Assembly: GCA_950106755.1 (NCBI GenBank)
Contig: OX467085.1
Coordinates: 3,658,001 to 3,722,000, forward strand
DNA length: 64,000 nt
Direction of reading: 5' to 3'
From: Climacium dendroides
Taxonomy: Eukaryota > Streptophyta > Bryopsida > Hypnales > Climaciaceae
The notes beneath the pieces were generated by a model. The model was not told the DNA's origin. It saw nothing but the letters and a program-made list of their open reading frames with translations, and did not search any database. The position numbers and the translations under genes were made by a program. This document shows positions 35,530 to 47,692 of the stretch, in pieces; position 1 is the stretch's first letter, and every line of letters begins with the position of its first letter.

Positions 35530-36458
35530 GTACATGAAATATGACTAGGAGGAGTCATATGTCATGTCACTGGGAAATATGACTCGTGATAGTCGTATTT
35601 CACGTCATTGAAAATATGACTAACCGCAGTCACATATTTTGTCACTACAAAATGTGACTCCCTGCAGTCATATTCCACGTGACTGCAAAATATGACTCAA
35701 CATAGTCATATTCTAAGTCACTGCCGAATATGACTCACCGTAGTCATATTCCACCTCACTGGAAAATATGACTCACCATAGTCATATTCCACGTCACTGT
35801 GAAAAATGACTCACCATAGTCATATTCCATCTCATTGCAAATTATGACTCAACGCAGTCATATTTTGAGTCATAGCAAAATATGACTCACCATAGTCATA
35901 TTCCTTGTCACTCAAAAATATGACTCACCATAGTCGTATTCCATGTCACTGCAAAATATGACTCATTACAGTCACATTCCACGTCACTGCAAAATATGAC
36001 TCACCGTAGTCATATTCCATGTCATCCGAAAATATGACTCACTTCAGTCATATTCCATGTCATCAAAAAATACGACTCACTGCAGTCATATTCCATGTCA
36101 TCAAAAAATATAACTCACTTCAATCATATTCCACGTCATCAAAAAATATGACTCGACACAGTCGTATTCCACGTAGGATTTTTTTATTTGCCCGGGCAAC
36201 CCAAGAAAAAGTCAAAAAACCCCTACGATAGTCAAAGTATATGCCTAGTTGGCATACTATGGCTAAAAATGGATATTTATACCCCTCAATCCATATGACT
36301 GCCAATATGACTGATGTCTGAAGCGACTGCTTCTAAACTATTGGAGTCAGTCATATCCCGAGTCATCTACAGTGATTTCTGCGTGAGTCATATTTTTTGA
36401 TTTTACGACTCACTGCAGTCATATTTTGCAGTCATAAAACACTGCCATTGTTGTAGTG
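35530..36458. repeat. CACTA right subterminal array and end
   Basis: About 20 units of roughly 40 bases, each reading AAAATATGACTCACC and AGTCATATTCCACGTCACTG, followed by the perfect terminal inverted repeat ending at 36458. The higher-order unit alternates ATATGACT and AGTCATAT, so each unit is a small inverted repeat. Confidence 0.88.
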
Positions 36459-37724
36459 TCCCTTCACTTTAGATCTTCCGGCTTGGACAGTCGCTTGACG
36501 GCTTTCACAATTTGATCCAGTTCCACCTTCAAAACTTCCGTTGTGTCTATCACCAGATCCGCCAGACTGTCGTGGAGTACCTTGGCCTCGCGTATCCATT
36601 CGAATCCAGCATTGAAATATGCTGATTCGATTTCTACTTCCAAACCTTTACTTGACTCTCCTCTTTCCATCGCTGGTGGTTTGGCTCGTGACCCTGGATC
36701 TATTGACTTCCGCTTCTTCGTCCTTGGATCAGTTAGAGGTTCCTCGGGGCGCTCTTCCGGTTCTGACTCGACCGGATCTTCCGCTTCTTCCCCAGAAAGT
36801 CCGTATGACAGAATAGCCTTTTCGGTGTCATACTGGATTATTTCTACAGCGCTCAAAAGTTCCTGTTGGTGGTATAAATGAAATAGGTAGGTGCTAACTG
36901 GACTTGCCTTTGCGCGGGTTACATGATCTGCTAGTTTGGAAACTAATCCGGCTAGTGCACGACTCGGTTCTCCATAGCCCCGAAAATATTATTGGTCACC
37001 GTAACGGTGACCCGTATAGGTTTTTCCGGATACAGTATGGGGACTCGCCTATGTCTCTCATCCTTGCATTCGCTAATAGCAAATCCGTCCTTAGGGTTTG
37101 CAGAGCCTATAAACTTCCCGACTACAAAACGGTCCGTCCTCGACGCTAACCCGTTTCCGCTCTTCCGAAACTAATACACATCTGCCCAAATGTCCTCTGT
37201 CCACGTGTCCGGCCGTCCTCTCAGAGTGAACTCATACTGATTTGGAACTCCATAAAGTAGTTCATGATCATATCCTCACTCTTAAGGTTCCATGGTCGGT
37301 GTAACAAACCGACACACCCTAACTTGATCAGATCCACCTCTAATTGTTTGTGTAGTTCCGGATTGTCTGGAATAGCCGGAGAGATAATCCGGGCAGATAC
37401 AACTACCTTCCGTACCGCTCCCGATGCCATAAGACCTAAATAAAAATGAGAGGAGAGAAGAGTAATCCTAATTCAGTCTCTAATTCACCACTCTTTCTCT
37501 CAACTACTCACGTGGACAGTCTCAGAAAACAAAACAGGAAGGTAGAGATGAAAACCCTCGGCCAGCAGCTTAAGTACTAAACCGTCTCCCTACGGTAATC
37601 AAGATAACGGCAACAGGTCTATTATACTAATGGTATCCTATTCCTGTAGCTCCGGGGTCTATACGGTAGGTTCCTGCGTTCCGGGTAATTCCGGATTCCG
37701 GATCCGGATAAGTTCCGGTTACGG
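36459..37724 (-). pseudogene. LTR gene N-terminal part and leader (in reverse gypsy LTR)
   Basis: Reverse-strand frame from ATG 37430 (MASGAVRKVVVSARIISP, GCVGLLHRPWNLKSE) to 36464 (QIVKAVKRLSKPEDLK), matching the first half of the LTR gene at 56401-58350. Several stops and deletions break it around 36850-37220. The second half is missing because the CACTA right end and the associated deletion cut it off. 37438-37724 is the LTR leader and ends at the 8-bp duplication GGTTACGG (37717-37724) of the hAT insertion. Confidence 0.8.
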
Positions 37725-38000
37725 CAGGGTTGTCGTGGACATGCGTCCGCGGCGAAATTGCGTCCAAAATCGGACATTCTAACGTCCACACGTCCGGACC
37801 TTGTGGACGCAGACGGACGGTCCTCAGTCGCCGTCCTGCGGTCAGGCAGTCAAGCAGACGGGCGGACGGATTGGCAGACGGGCCGGTCAGATTGGCGGAT
37901 GGGCGGGCGGACGGCTGTCCGTTTTTATTGGCGGACGGGCGGACGGGCAAGCGGACGGATGGGCGGGCGGACGGGCGGACACGCGAGCGTTTCAAGGGCT
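37725..38000. repeat. Giant hAT left terminal repeat and subterminal array
   Basis: The terminal repeat, then GTCC/GGAC-rich sequence with CGGACATTCTAACGTCC, then GGCGGACGGGCGGACGGATGG-type tandem words to about 38000. It is the mirror of 4190-4489 in copy 1. Confidence 0.88.
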
Positions 38001-38386
38001 AAAGGGTTTAGGGAGTCTGGGAGTGACCGATTGAGTGAGTGAGGGTTTGTAACTTTGCATTTTGCAATTTTGCATGATTTTTAGTTTGTTTTAGGGTTCT
38101 TCTTATATATTTGTGAGTTTTGGCACTTCAAAAATTTTTACGTGCTACACACTTGAAATTGAGAACAAAAAATAACACAATGAAGATTTCTTCAATATCA
38201 CTTGGGTCAAAATCCCCCCCAAATGATAGTTTCATTAATTTTTTCAAGATAATTTGGCAACCTTGTACTACTATGAAATGCTTCGAGAACTAATAAATCT
38301 TAGCTATTCATCTCTCTAAATCGTAAGCATTTGAGCACCAAGTTCTGTAAATGTTCTTCATTCAAATCCTTTCTAAATTTGAATGC

Positions 38387-40020
38387 CTAGGGGTGGTAAT
38401 CACTATCTCTTTTCACCTCTGCCCCGCTACTGTACTCTCTTGATTGGAATCCATCATCTTCATCACTCATGGTGTTCTCTTCATCGTCTGATGAAAGGGT
38501 TTGATTTCCCCCTCTTTTCTCTTGTACTGTTGAAGATACACGATCTTTCTTAGGCTTGCCCATCATTTTCTCGTTCTTTACTTTCATCAAGGTTTTCCCT
38601 ACACGTTCACAGAGGCGATCAACCGCTTTTCCTTTTTTCAACGGAAGTTCTGGAATAGACGGACGCTTATCAAGGGGGGATTTTCCTGCATTCACTTTCT
38701 TCGTTGGAGAGATAGCAAACGGCTCCATTACTTGTTTGTTCTTTGCTTTAGAGGGTTCTTCCATCATCATTGCCATCCCTGCCTTTCTCCCTTCTTCAGT
38801 GAATGCCTCTATAGTATTTGAAGATTCCAGTGTCGGGTCCGCTAGCCTTGTTGAAGATGCTGGTAGGCGGTTTCCTTGCTTCTTTAACATTGAGGCCAAC
38901 GTCTCATCTTCCTCGTCATCGGTGAATGAAGAAATCTGCAATCTTCGATTTTCAGTACGTTCTATTTCTTTCGAAATGATGGAAGCTCGTGTCGGACGTT
39001 GAGAACTTCCTTCCCCCAATCTTTTAGCAACAAATTCAAGGCGTGCACCACACAACCTTGAAAAGAAATGTGAGGATATTTGTCTTTTATGATTCTACAT
39101 GCTCGAGGGTTTACAAGAGCATTGTCCGTTGTTATTTGCACCACATTATGCGGATCCACCTCCTGTATGAATTTGTCCAAAATAGAGGCCAAGTACTCTG
39201 CGTTTTTTACGAACCCACTTGTGTCCACCGATCCCAAAAATTGCTCCCCTGTAGAAGATACAAGCATGCAATTCACCAATGGCCGATTTGTAACCGAACT
39301 CCATCCATCAATAGACAAGGTTGCTCCAAACTTTCTGATACTATCCTCGGTCCTCTTCTGTAACTTTAGCTTGACATCTTCTTTCGCTTTTTCTAGTAAT
39401 TTGGTTCATAGAGCATCGTACGATGGTGGGTTGTATGGCTTACCAAACTCAACTGTTTTCTTCACAGATTCTTTGAAGGCCTCACTTCGAGCTACCGCAA
39501 ATGGTATGTTGGCTGAATAGAAGAAATTGGCCCACAACGCATTCAAATTGCGTCTATCAACTTGTTCAAACCCATCTACTAGCCGACTTTGTCTTCGGGG
39601 CCAATTGATGGAAGAGGGTGGAGTTGGACATTGTTCACTTGATGTTTCCACACTTTGATGTACCCTTGAAGACGCACGATGAATTTCAGACGGCGCTGCA
39701 CACGAGTCCTCTTGTGTTGAACGTGAAAAATCCCTTCCATTTGAGGCATTGCTTGCAACCCTCCCTATGTTTTCACCATCTACATTGTGAAGGGCCGATC
39801 TTCGTGGAAATAACCCATTACAACCGACAAAAAGAGTTCGAATTGACAAAGTCAATTTTGGACATATGCTTACCCCCCTGTCGCAAACACCGTCTTTGCC
39901 TTCATATCCAAGGTGGCTCAACATGCGACACTTCCGATTTGCAAACACCAAGTCACATGCCTTGCACTGCACTTTACCGCTTGATGGAACAATATACCAA
40001 CCGGAAAAATCCTTACTCAT
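38387..40020 (-). pseudogene. hAT transposase, internally deleted
   Basis: The reverse-strand start at 40020 carries the BED finger (VQCKACDLVF). DUF659-like motifs follow (LSIDGWSS, ITTDNALVN). Compared with copy 1, bases equivalent to 1449-3196 (1,748 bp) are missing; the join at 39007-39008 has 2-bp microhomology (AA) and removes the hAT dimerisation domain and the acidic tail start. After the join the C-terminal tail continues to 38387, first in another frame for a short stretch. A TGA at 39406-39408 replaces the CGA of copy 1. This copy cannot make an active transposase, so movement would need one supplied from elsewhere. Confidence 0.9.
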
Positions 40021-40344
40021 TGTGGAAAGCTCTGTTCAAGTTCAAGTCCAAGTTCAAGTTCCAATCTTGTCTTCAGTTCCAAATGTTTAGGTTCAAAACA
40101 CCATATCACATGTATCAAATATAGTCTGTAAGCAAAGCCTTGGAAACCAAAGCCCCCTTGTCCACTGAACTATGCATTACCAAGCAAGGGATACAAAGAT
40201 TGCAGCTCCTAGCCCTTGGAAATCTTAGCGTTCAGTTTCTCAGAAGTGCTTGTAAATGCCTTCTTCCTTGTTCTTATACTCCTAACTTGTTGAATGTTCT
40301 ATGCCTTAGAAGTAACCGTTGCCAACGGTCATAAAACCCGGCGG

Positions 40345-40515
40345 ACGGGGTGGGCGGACAGGGCGGACGGATGGTCGGTCGAGGTGGTCGAGGCGGACGG
40401 CCGGACGGCCACTCGGACGGGGCGGATGGGCGGTCGGACGGGGAGGACGGGGCTGACGGGCGGGCGGGCGGGTTGGACGGGTCAGACGGGTCAGACGGGC
40501 AGTCGTGTGGACAGG
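40345..40515. repeat. CGGACGG array upstream of hAT transposase
   Basis: GCGGACGGATGGTCGG, GGTCGGACGGGGAGG and similar words in tandem, directly upstream of the reverse-strand transposase. Gly/Asp-rich frames across it are artefacts. No hAT terminus or GGTTACGG copy follows, so this is not the element's end. Confidence 0.82.
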
Positions 40516-40760
40516 GCGGTTTTAGCCTTTTAGGGTGGTCAATTTTACTTAGTTACTTCTTTACTTCGAACTTTTGGGCTCTTGGTTCAGTTGGTTGCAT
40601 TCCATCCTAGGGATAACTAAATTACGAAAGTAGTAGAAAACAAGTGTTAAGTACTACAACAAAATTCTCAATCAAAGACACAATTCACTAAAAATTGGGC
40701 ATAACATGTACATTTCAATAAAACTTAGTCCAAGAAAATGAATTTTATGATAAAAACATA

Positions 40761-40804
<44 letters not shown>

Positions 40805-40980
40805 ATAAACAAATAATTACTTGCATCATGTTTTTCTTTACTACATGTATATGCAATACAAAAAAGTCATGATGGACATGGTGGGCCACGTACAATACTA
40901 CTAGTCATAAAAAAATGAAGCCCACACTACATAATTATATCCTGAGTGCCATTAAAATACGACTACATAGGAAATTAAAT
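40516..40980. other. AT-rich spacer with (AT)n
   Basis: No gene. An (AT)n microsatellite spans about 40761-40800. The spacer lies between the transposase promoter and the 3' end of the reverse-strand RING gene. Confidence 0.55.
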
Positions 40981-40987
40981 ATTTCAC

Positions 40988-43900
40988 AATTACTTCAACA
41001 CACTATTATCTTCTTCGGCATCACGAGATGTCCCCTCCCTCGCCATGAGTCTTCTACTTGTTCGACGAGGCACCGGTTGCGGACTATTTCCATGGCTACT
41101 CCCTCCATGGCTAGCTTGTACCTCCATGTCAACCCTCTCAAATTGTCGTTTGGTTTCCGGAGAGTGATCATCCTCCTCTTCAATCTTCCGTTTATTCTTC
41201 TTCTTCGGAGACAGCTCCACTTCGTGGGCCCTCAAAGCCCTCATAGCACAATCTATGTCATCCATCAATTGTTTTATCATTTCATCCTCGCTTTTCATCA
41301 TCCAAGCTTGTTCGCCTCCCTCTCCTAGATACTTCCTCCACTTGGTTATAATGTCCTTCATGTTCATGTCAAATGTCCTTGCAACGTCTTCCATCTTATG
41401 CTCTGTAGATGATTTACCGTTTAGGTCCACCACAGAACGAACTCTTGTTGCTTCTTCCAACTTCGACAAAATGAGGGCCCGCCCTATCAAATCCGTATTG
41501 TATCCCGCAAATTGCTATATGACTTTTGGATCATGCTCAACCTCCACCAAGAGGTCATTTGGACCCTCTTTCTTCCATTCCTTCTCGGGAACTCGAAAGA
41601 ACTTTTGGTGCTGTGTGTTCCAATGTCCGCCCATGCTGCGACAAAACAACTCTCGAGCCTCGCTGTTCTTAATTTCAAAGGCACACAACTCAACCTCCAC
41701 GCTAGACGTCATCTAAAAGAATTTATCTTTGGTGGAAAATGGGCCATCGCATAGCTCATATATTTGTAATCGAGCATCCCACTTCATTGGTTTCCCCCAA
41801 TGCAAATAGTTCTGAAATTTGTATGGCTCTTGGTCAAGTGGAAGGTTCCATCAATTGTATTTGTGCCCCGTAGGCATACGGTACAAAATCCCTAGTGTTT
41901 CATACAACCTTGGACTCAGAGGAATACGGCATTCGGGACAACGGCGTTGAAATTCCGCCAATCTTTGAATGCAAAACACATGGAATGTATGGCGACACTG
42001 TCCCAATGCTATAGCTCCTTCGGGCCCAAAACAACCTTGGCAAAGAGAACAATGACCCTCCAAGATGGGAGTATTTGGAAAACTTCCTGGCACAAGCTCC
42101 TTCTCATGTTGCTGAAAGTGAGCTGACAACGTGCCATAAGGGGCCCATCCTTCCTCCGCTTCCAAAGTCCAATCAATGTTCTCCGTATCATAGGTCTTTC
42201 CGTGGTTTAGCCGCTCATACATCCTATCCATGTTCCTCCAAACCGTAATTTTTAAATCAGGGTCCTTTCTTTCCTCCTCCAACTTCTCCACAAAACGCTT
42301 ATAAGAACTCTTGACATTCTCGTATGTTGTGTCCAATTGCAATGCATACCTCAAGAACCCGTTCATGAGTCCGGATGATACTGAGAAATGATCTTATAGT
42401 TGCCGCACCCACACCATCCACCGTAAATCCGCATTTTCCTTTGGAAGGATTTCACTTAGTACCCCTACTTCCATCATTCGTTTCATTGTTGATTTGGCCT
42501 CATTCTTTCCTCAAACTGCCAAGTCCAATTGATGCCTTAACTCTTCAACTTCCGGATTTTGTGACTGCATGGAAGCATCTTCAAATGAGAGGAAAACCAT
42601 GGATTTTGGACTCAAAATGCGATGTCGGAGTTCTACGGTCCCATCCTCAGCTTTGCCCTCGTCAAGAGGAAGAGATAGTTGATCGCTCTCTTGTGTTGGT
42701 TCACTTGCCTATAATAGCCCTATTTTGCCAGGCGATTGTTGACCTGCCTTCTCGTTCTGTAATGTCTACAATGTTTTGCGATGCTCTTCTAACATCTCTT
42801 TGCATACCAACTTCTCATTCATAGCCTTGAGATTCTCATTCATGGCCTTCAAATTCTCATTCGTTCGCTTCAAAGTCTTGTTATTTTTCTTGACACTCTC
42901 ATAGTCATTACTCAAGGGCTTCAAGTTTGGGGTCGGCCTCCAATACAATGTGTTGTATTTGCTCTCCAATATCTCATACTTTGCCTTGAGGTCATCATGA
43001 TCTTCTTTGGAGTAACGCACCTCCTTCAACTCGAAATTCTGCTGTTCCAAAATTTTTTTATGCTTAAGGTCTTCTAACTTCTCGTCTTGTAGTTTGTCCA
43101 CAAACTCGACAAACTTTCTGAAAGCCAAAGCACCATGAAGAACGGATGGTGTCATTTTCGTAAATGTATCAGTTATTTGCGCAAGAGCAGGTGTCAATAC
43201 AGCCACAACTCTAGCTGTACATGATAGAGAATACGCCGTTCTAAATATCTCGCCAAATCCTGCTGTTGAATTGCCTGAAGTGGAGCTGCGTCCTTCATTT
43301 GTAGTGCCACCTTCATTAGGATTTCCTCCTACATGCTCAGGGCCACCTTCGTTTATAGTGCTCCCTTCATTTCCGCCATTTGTTGCTTCTCAATGAATTT
43401 CAAATTGATTCCATTGGAGGGAACACTGCAACAAGTTCTCCATCTCTTCTAGTGGAGGCATCTTTTGTAGAGTCTTGAGATCCTCTGGGCTCAACAAAGC
43501 TAGCAATGGATGATCTTGGATAATCGGGGTCTCTTCGTCGTTGTTCACAACAACCTTGTCCTGAGAGTCCATCCTTACATCTATTGGTTGAGTTGGATGC
43601 TCTTCATTTTGGTTTGGTGAAGTCCAAATTGCATTTTCAGGTCTGGACAGTAGACTTGGTCTTCTCCTCGATTTAGGAGACGGAGGGACATAGAACATGA
43701 TATCTTGTGTTGTGTCTGCTAAAAACTGGTCAATACAAGTGTGAGCCTCCTTCACGTCTTGAATGTCTTTAATGTCTTTTATAGGATCCTCTTCTTGGTG
43801 CTTCTATGACATCGATGTAGATCCATGTTCTGTTGGCCGAGGGAGCTTCATTGCAACGTTGCTTTCTAGCACCCCTTCTAACACGTTTTGTGTAGGATTC

Positions 43901-44592
43901 AAATCCGTCGATGGAGTCAAAAAGACCTCTTCCTCCACACCGTCCACAAGAGAAGTGCTTCTTTTTGTGGGGTCCCCCATATAAGCCGGTTCTACCGCCA
44001 TTTTCTTTCCATTCACCACTTCCGTACGACGCACTTGGATTTCAAGAGGGATCTGAATTGATTCCACAGCGTCCTCTAATGCTTTCTTTTTTTCACTTAC
44101 TTCAGGAAGTTGTGCCTTCGGAACAAACATATCAGGAATATGTTTCTGATGTCTGCCAATCGCAAGTGGCAATGTCACTACCGTAGGATACGTACTCCAA
44201 TCCACTTGACGGCCCAGTATGAGTTCAGCGTAAACCATGCCTGCCAAGCTATAGTTAAATTTGCCCTGGCTCATAGCCTTCTCTAGAAATAAGGCCTTCC
44301 ACACCTCCATCGAACGGTGCACAAAATGATCATTGAGGCAATTCAATGGTTTAAAACAATATTCACGGATGTAAAGAGGGTGACACTCTCGAGGCCACAA
44401 CTTCCCAATGTGATACATTTTCACATATTTGCGGCACAATTTAGAGGTTCAATACTCCACATCCTCTTTCTCCCAACCCGTCTCAGCCTTGATGTTGACG
44501 TCATCCAAAATGTCAAACCGTAGCTCATGACCAACGCCCTTTGGTTTTGACTTCTTCTTGCCTTCAGTTGTAGCACTACTTGCCCCCGCCAT
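40988..44592 (-). pseudogene. RING-finger protein, about 1,200 codons, stop-ridden cargo gene
   Basis: From ATG 44592 (MAGASSATTEGKKKSKPKG) to 40988 a single reverse-strand frame runs without any frameshift but with about ten stops (for example near 43804, 43390, 42766, 41851, 41515). The N-terminal part has LCRKYVKMYHIGKLWP and FNYSLAGMVYAELILGRQVDW, shared with the protein at 47693. A coiled coil lies around 42770-43200 (KRTNENLKAMNE repeats). A RING-H2-like domain lies near 41900-42060 (CSLCQGCF, CRHTFHVFC, CPEC). The C-terminus is basic. RING domains usually act in ubiquitin transfer. The promoter side carries the CGGACGG-type array at 44865-45010. Confidence 0.75.
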
Positions 44593-44864
44593 GACTGCTT
44601 GAGTGTCAAGTACTCACTTGCAATTTAAGAATGGAAATTTCCAATATATAATCCCCGTTTCTTCAAAATATATAATGTGCTTCACTGTCACCAAACGTAT
44701 GTAAGTAACCAAGGACCAAAATCCAATGTAGTATGATCAAAATATGACCCCCACTATTCACCACATAGGAGCAACTAACGCATGAAGCAATAGTAGCACA
44801 TCCGACATGGCAGTGATTCCCAAATGGAAGAGTGAAAGTGAGGAAATGTGTGTTGGCCGTCCAC

Positions 44865-45010
44865 CAATATACCCGTCCGCTTCCAGACCTAAAAGAGGCT
44901 TGGGGCCGGACCTGTCCCGGACCACGCGGACGTGGCCCGAGCCGGCAGACGGGCGGACAAAGCTGCCCTGTCTGCGTTCGACCGCCCCGTCCACCTAGCC
45001 CGTCGCCTAG
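44865..45010. repeat. GC-rich GTCCG/CGGAC island upstream of RING gene
   Basis: A shorter, more degenerate version of the element's arrays (CGGACGTGGCCC, GACGGGCGGACAAAGC, CCGCCCCGTCCACC). It lies about 270 bases before the RING gene ATG on the reverse strand. Confidence 0.65.
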
Positions 45011-45795
45011 TATTTTGAGGCGTCCAAATTTTTTCCAATTTGGCATGAGACCTAGGATTCTTCTTGTCCGCCTTTACTTACTGTCAATTTTTTTGGGTCA
45101 ATTAAAGTTTCAGCATCCTATGCTTTTGTCATTAACCCAGAAAATTAGAAATAGACAAGTTATAATCAGATTTTAAATAATCATTTAGAGTTCTTTGAAG
45201 TTTACAGTGAGACCCTAAACCCTAGAACCCTCAACTCTTAGTCTCCTACATTTTAGATTACGCCATTGTTTTGAGCAAATTGTAAATTTGTAATATTCGT
45301 TTGAAATTGTATGCATACAAATTTTAACTAGACATAAAGGATATTATTTATTTATTTATTTTTTCATCATGTAGGATATTTCAAAGGGAAAGAAAAAAAC
45401 AAGAATATGATCAATATTAGTGATGAAGTGAAACGTTATAATTTACAATTGACCAAATTGAGATGGGGTTTGGTTTTGGTTTTGGTTTTGAACCTCATGG
45501 ACAATTTCCATTGACTTCAAGGTGTTTTGTACATATGGACTTATAGAGAAGCCAAAAATGTATATAACTTATGCATGTCACACACTTCAACGCCATGTTT
45601 GTATTGTATTTAGTAATGCCCTTTTTTTATTAGGATTGTTTTAAAAGTAAGGATATACAAAGAGTGTAAGACTTCACAACATTTCTGAAATTAGTAAAAC
45701 TGTAAAATCCTTACTCATTGTGAAAAGCATTATAATCTTCTAATCCATAAAAGATATGTTTTTGTGTGTGTTTTTTTGTTTTTTGTTTTGTTTTG

Positions 45796-45860
<65 letters not shown>

Positions 45861-46828
45861 TTAAATTTTTTTTCTTGAAGAATTTGCAACGTGAAGCAAT
45901 AAAAAAATTTTAGTTTCTATTTGTATAAGTTCTTTTATCTAAGGCTAGGTTTATACTGTGCCTAAGGTCGGATGAAAGTCTGGCCGGATTTGCCTTCGAT
46001 CCATTCTTCAATCCGGCCCCAGTTTTTTCCATCTGGCCCTACTTAAACTAAACCCCTTGGGCCGGATTTTCAATTCATGTGCTCTTCAATTTTATCAAGG
46101 CTCAATTAAAAAACGTTAATAAAAATATGTATGTTTATCTTTTATTTCTTTTTTAATTAAAAAAAAAGATTTTTTTCATTTTTTTCATTTTTCTTTTTGT
46201 TTCTATACATTTTATTTCTAAAATACAAAAAGAAGCTTATTTATTTATTACTTAAAAATAAAATAAAAATTTAATATTTTGGTTTTCCTCTTATATAGAA
46301 TATGCATTTGTAATCAACATATTTAATGCTAAAACATAGGTACTTTATTGTAGTCACTTAGATGATTTTCCTTTAAAATTAAATAAAGTAAATCTATAAG
46401 GGAGTTGCTCTAAGAACACCCGTGCTCTAAGAGTGATCATGACGGAGAGGTACATTTTGCTTTAGTGAATGTACTAGCACATTTTAGGACATGGTCACTT
46501 TTAATGACCATTGCCTTTCAACTTAAAAAAATTCATAACTAATTACAGAAAGATTTAAAAAATATGAAAGAAATCAAGTCACCAAAAAAATATGAGGATG
46601 AAGGGCCTAACGTGCATTTCAAAATCTACTCTACAATTTTTTAAATGAATCTTTAATGTGGTTTTTTCTCCAAGAGTTAGTGTATTTGAGGCTCATTTCC
46701 AAAAGCCCTCAACACTATGAAAGTCAAGTTTGTGATGGACGCTCTTGTACAAAATCTTGAATAAGAAAATCATAATCAATCATTTAGAAAATTGGATTTT
46801 TGATGCTAAAGTTAGATTTAGAATAGAC

Positions 46829-46891
<63 letters not shown>

Positions 46892-47185
46892 TATAAACTA
46901 CTAAGAATAGCAACTTGGTTAAGTATTATTAGACTTAGAATCTCTATTCTCATAGATAATTTTCTTTCTTATTTAGTATTTAGGAAGCTTTAATTTATTT
47001 AATTAGGATTTGTTATGAGATTTCAATTTGTTTTCATCAATTTTTTTTGAGATTTCAACTTATGTCTTGTTATGAATTCTGAAAATTTCACTACATGCCA
47101 TATTTATTTTATTTTTTAATTAATTTTTAACGAATCTGACTCGAGCATAGGGTATTCGAACTGATGAACTTCAATGTGTATAAGA
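45011..47185. other. AT-rich spacer between divergent cargo genes
   Basis: No gene seen. Contains (AT)n tracts at about 45797-45842 (followed by a T run) and 46829-46884. Around 46660-46730 a stretch matches the complement of 52380-52440 (GCTCATTTCCAAAAG against CTTTTGGAAATGAGC), so an inverted part of the 3' flank module lies here. Confidence 0.55.
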
Positions 47186-47500
47186 ACGGCCCGTTCGCCG
47201 TCCGCTCGTCCGCCGTCCCCCTGTCCGCCCGTCCGCCGTCCGCTGTCCGTCCTCCCGTCCACTGTCCGTCCTCCCGTCCGCTGTCCGTCCGCTGTCCGTC
47301 TGCTATCTATCCGACAGTCCGCCACGCGGTCAGAGCGTCCGTCCGATGTAGTCGTCCGCAGTTCGTCGAGGCCGTGCGATTGGACACGCCGGGGCATATT
47401 GCCCGTCCGATCTGGCGGTCGGCCCGTCTGCCCGTCGGATTTGGGCAGTGATGTCAGCATCGACGGACGGTATAAAGAGGGGCGCGGACGGCCCATTCCG
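47186..47500 (+). promoter_or_regulatory. CGTCCGCC array and TATA box of cargo gene 2
   Basis: CCGTCCGCTCGTCCGCCGTCC-type words run from 47189 to about 47470 and end in a TATA box (TATAAAG at 47471-47477) that lies 222 bases before the ATG at 47693. The same spacing of array, TATA and ATG recurs at 49935/50127 and, on the reverse strand, at 61620/61367. Confidence 0.7.
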
Positions 47501-47692
47501 CGCAGTTGTTTTCCTTGCGGAGAGGGCAGATCCAGCACCAATTGATATCTGTGAACCCCTTCCGACTTGGAGCGTGAACAACTATGAATGAATTAACTTA
47601 ATTTTTTGTAATCTCTTCATCACCTTCTCAATTATAGAAATTGTAAACTTCTCACTCAAACATTGCATTCGGTGCGGAAAAGAAGGATTACC

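Larger units (their letters stand above)
16883..36458. mobile_element. Giant CACTA transposon, 19.6 kb
   Basis: Perfect 36-bp terminal inverted repeats start CACTACAACAATGGCAGTGT at 16883 and mirror it at 36458. Both ends carry dense AGTCATAT/ATATGACT subterminal arrays. Inside, on the reverse strand, are the Tnp2 transposase gene (18045 to about 21850) and a TAM-SET gene (22332-23235). On the forward strand is a multi-exon second gene ending in a DUF8039-like domain (29158-35225). A 3-bp target duplication is not seen (AGA before, TCC after), explained by a deletion of flanking LTR on the left. Perfect ends suggest recent mobility, although several exons carry stops. Confidence 0.92.

Noticed and set aside
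35530..36420. CRISPR-like regular repeat with 40-base period
   Set aside because: Units are diverged inverted repeats of AGTCATAT leading into a CACTA end, with no spacers of unique sequence; this is a subterminal array in a plant element.
40294..40610. Gly/Asp-rich frames at 40294-40610
   Set aside because: They read through the CGGACGG array upstream of the transposase.
40500..40620. Possible right end of a short hAT copy just after the array
   Set aside because: No CCCTG-type terminus and no second GGTTACGG here; the matching duplication is at 53531.
40988..44592. Stop codons as signs of an altered genetic code or RNA editing
   Set aside because: Other frames in the window end at the same stop codons normally, and U-to-C editing is known to me from plant organelles, not nuclear transposons. 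C-to-T decay is simpler.
46745..46993. Membrane-like frame with Ile/Tyr run
   Set aside because: Again produced by an (AT)n tract; no conserved residues.
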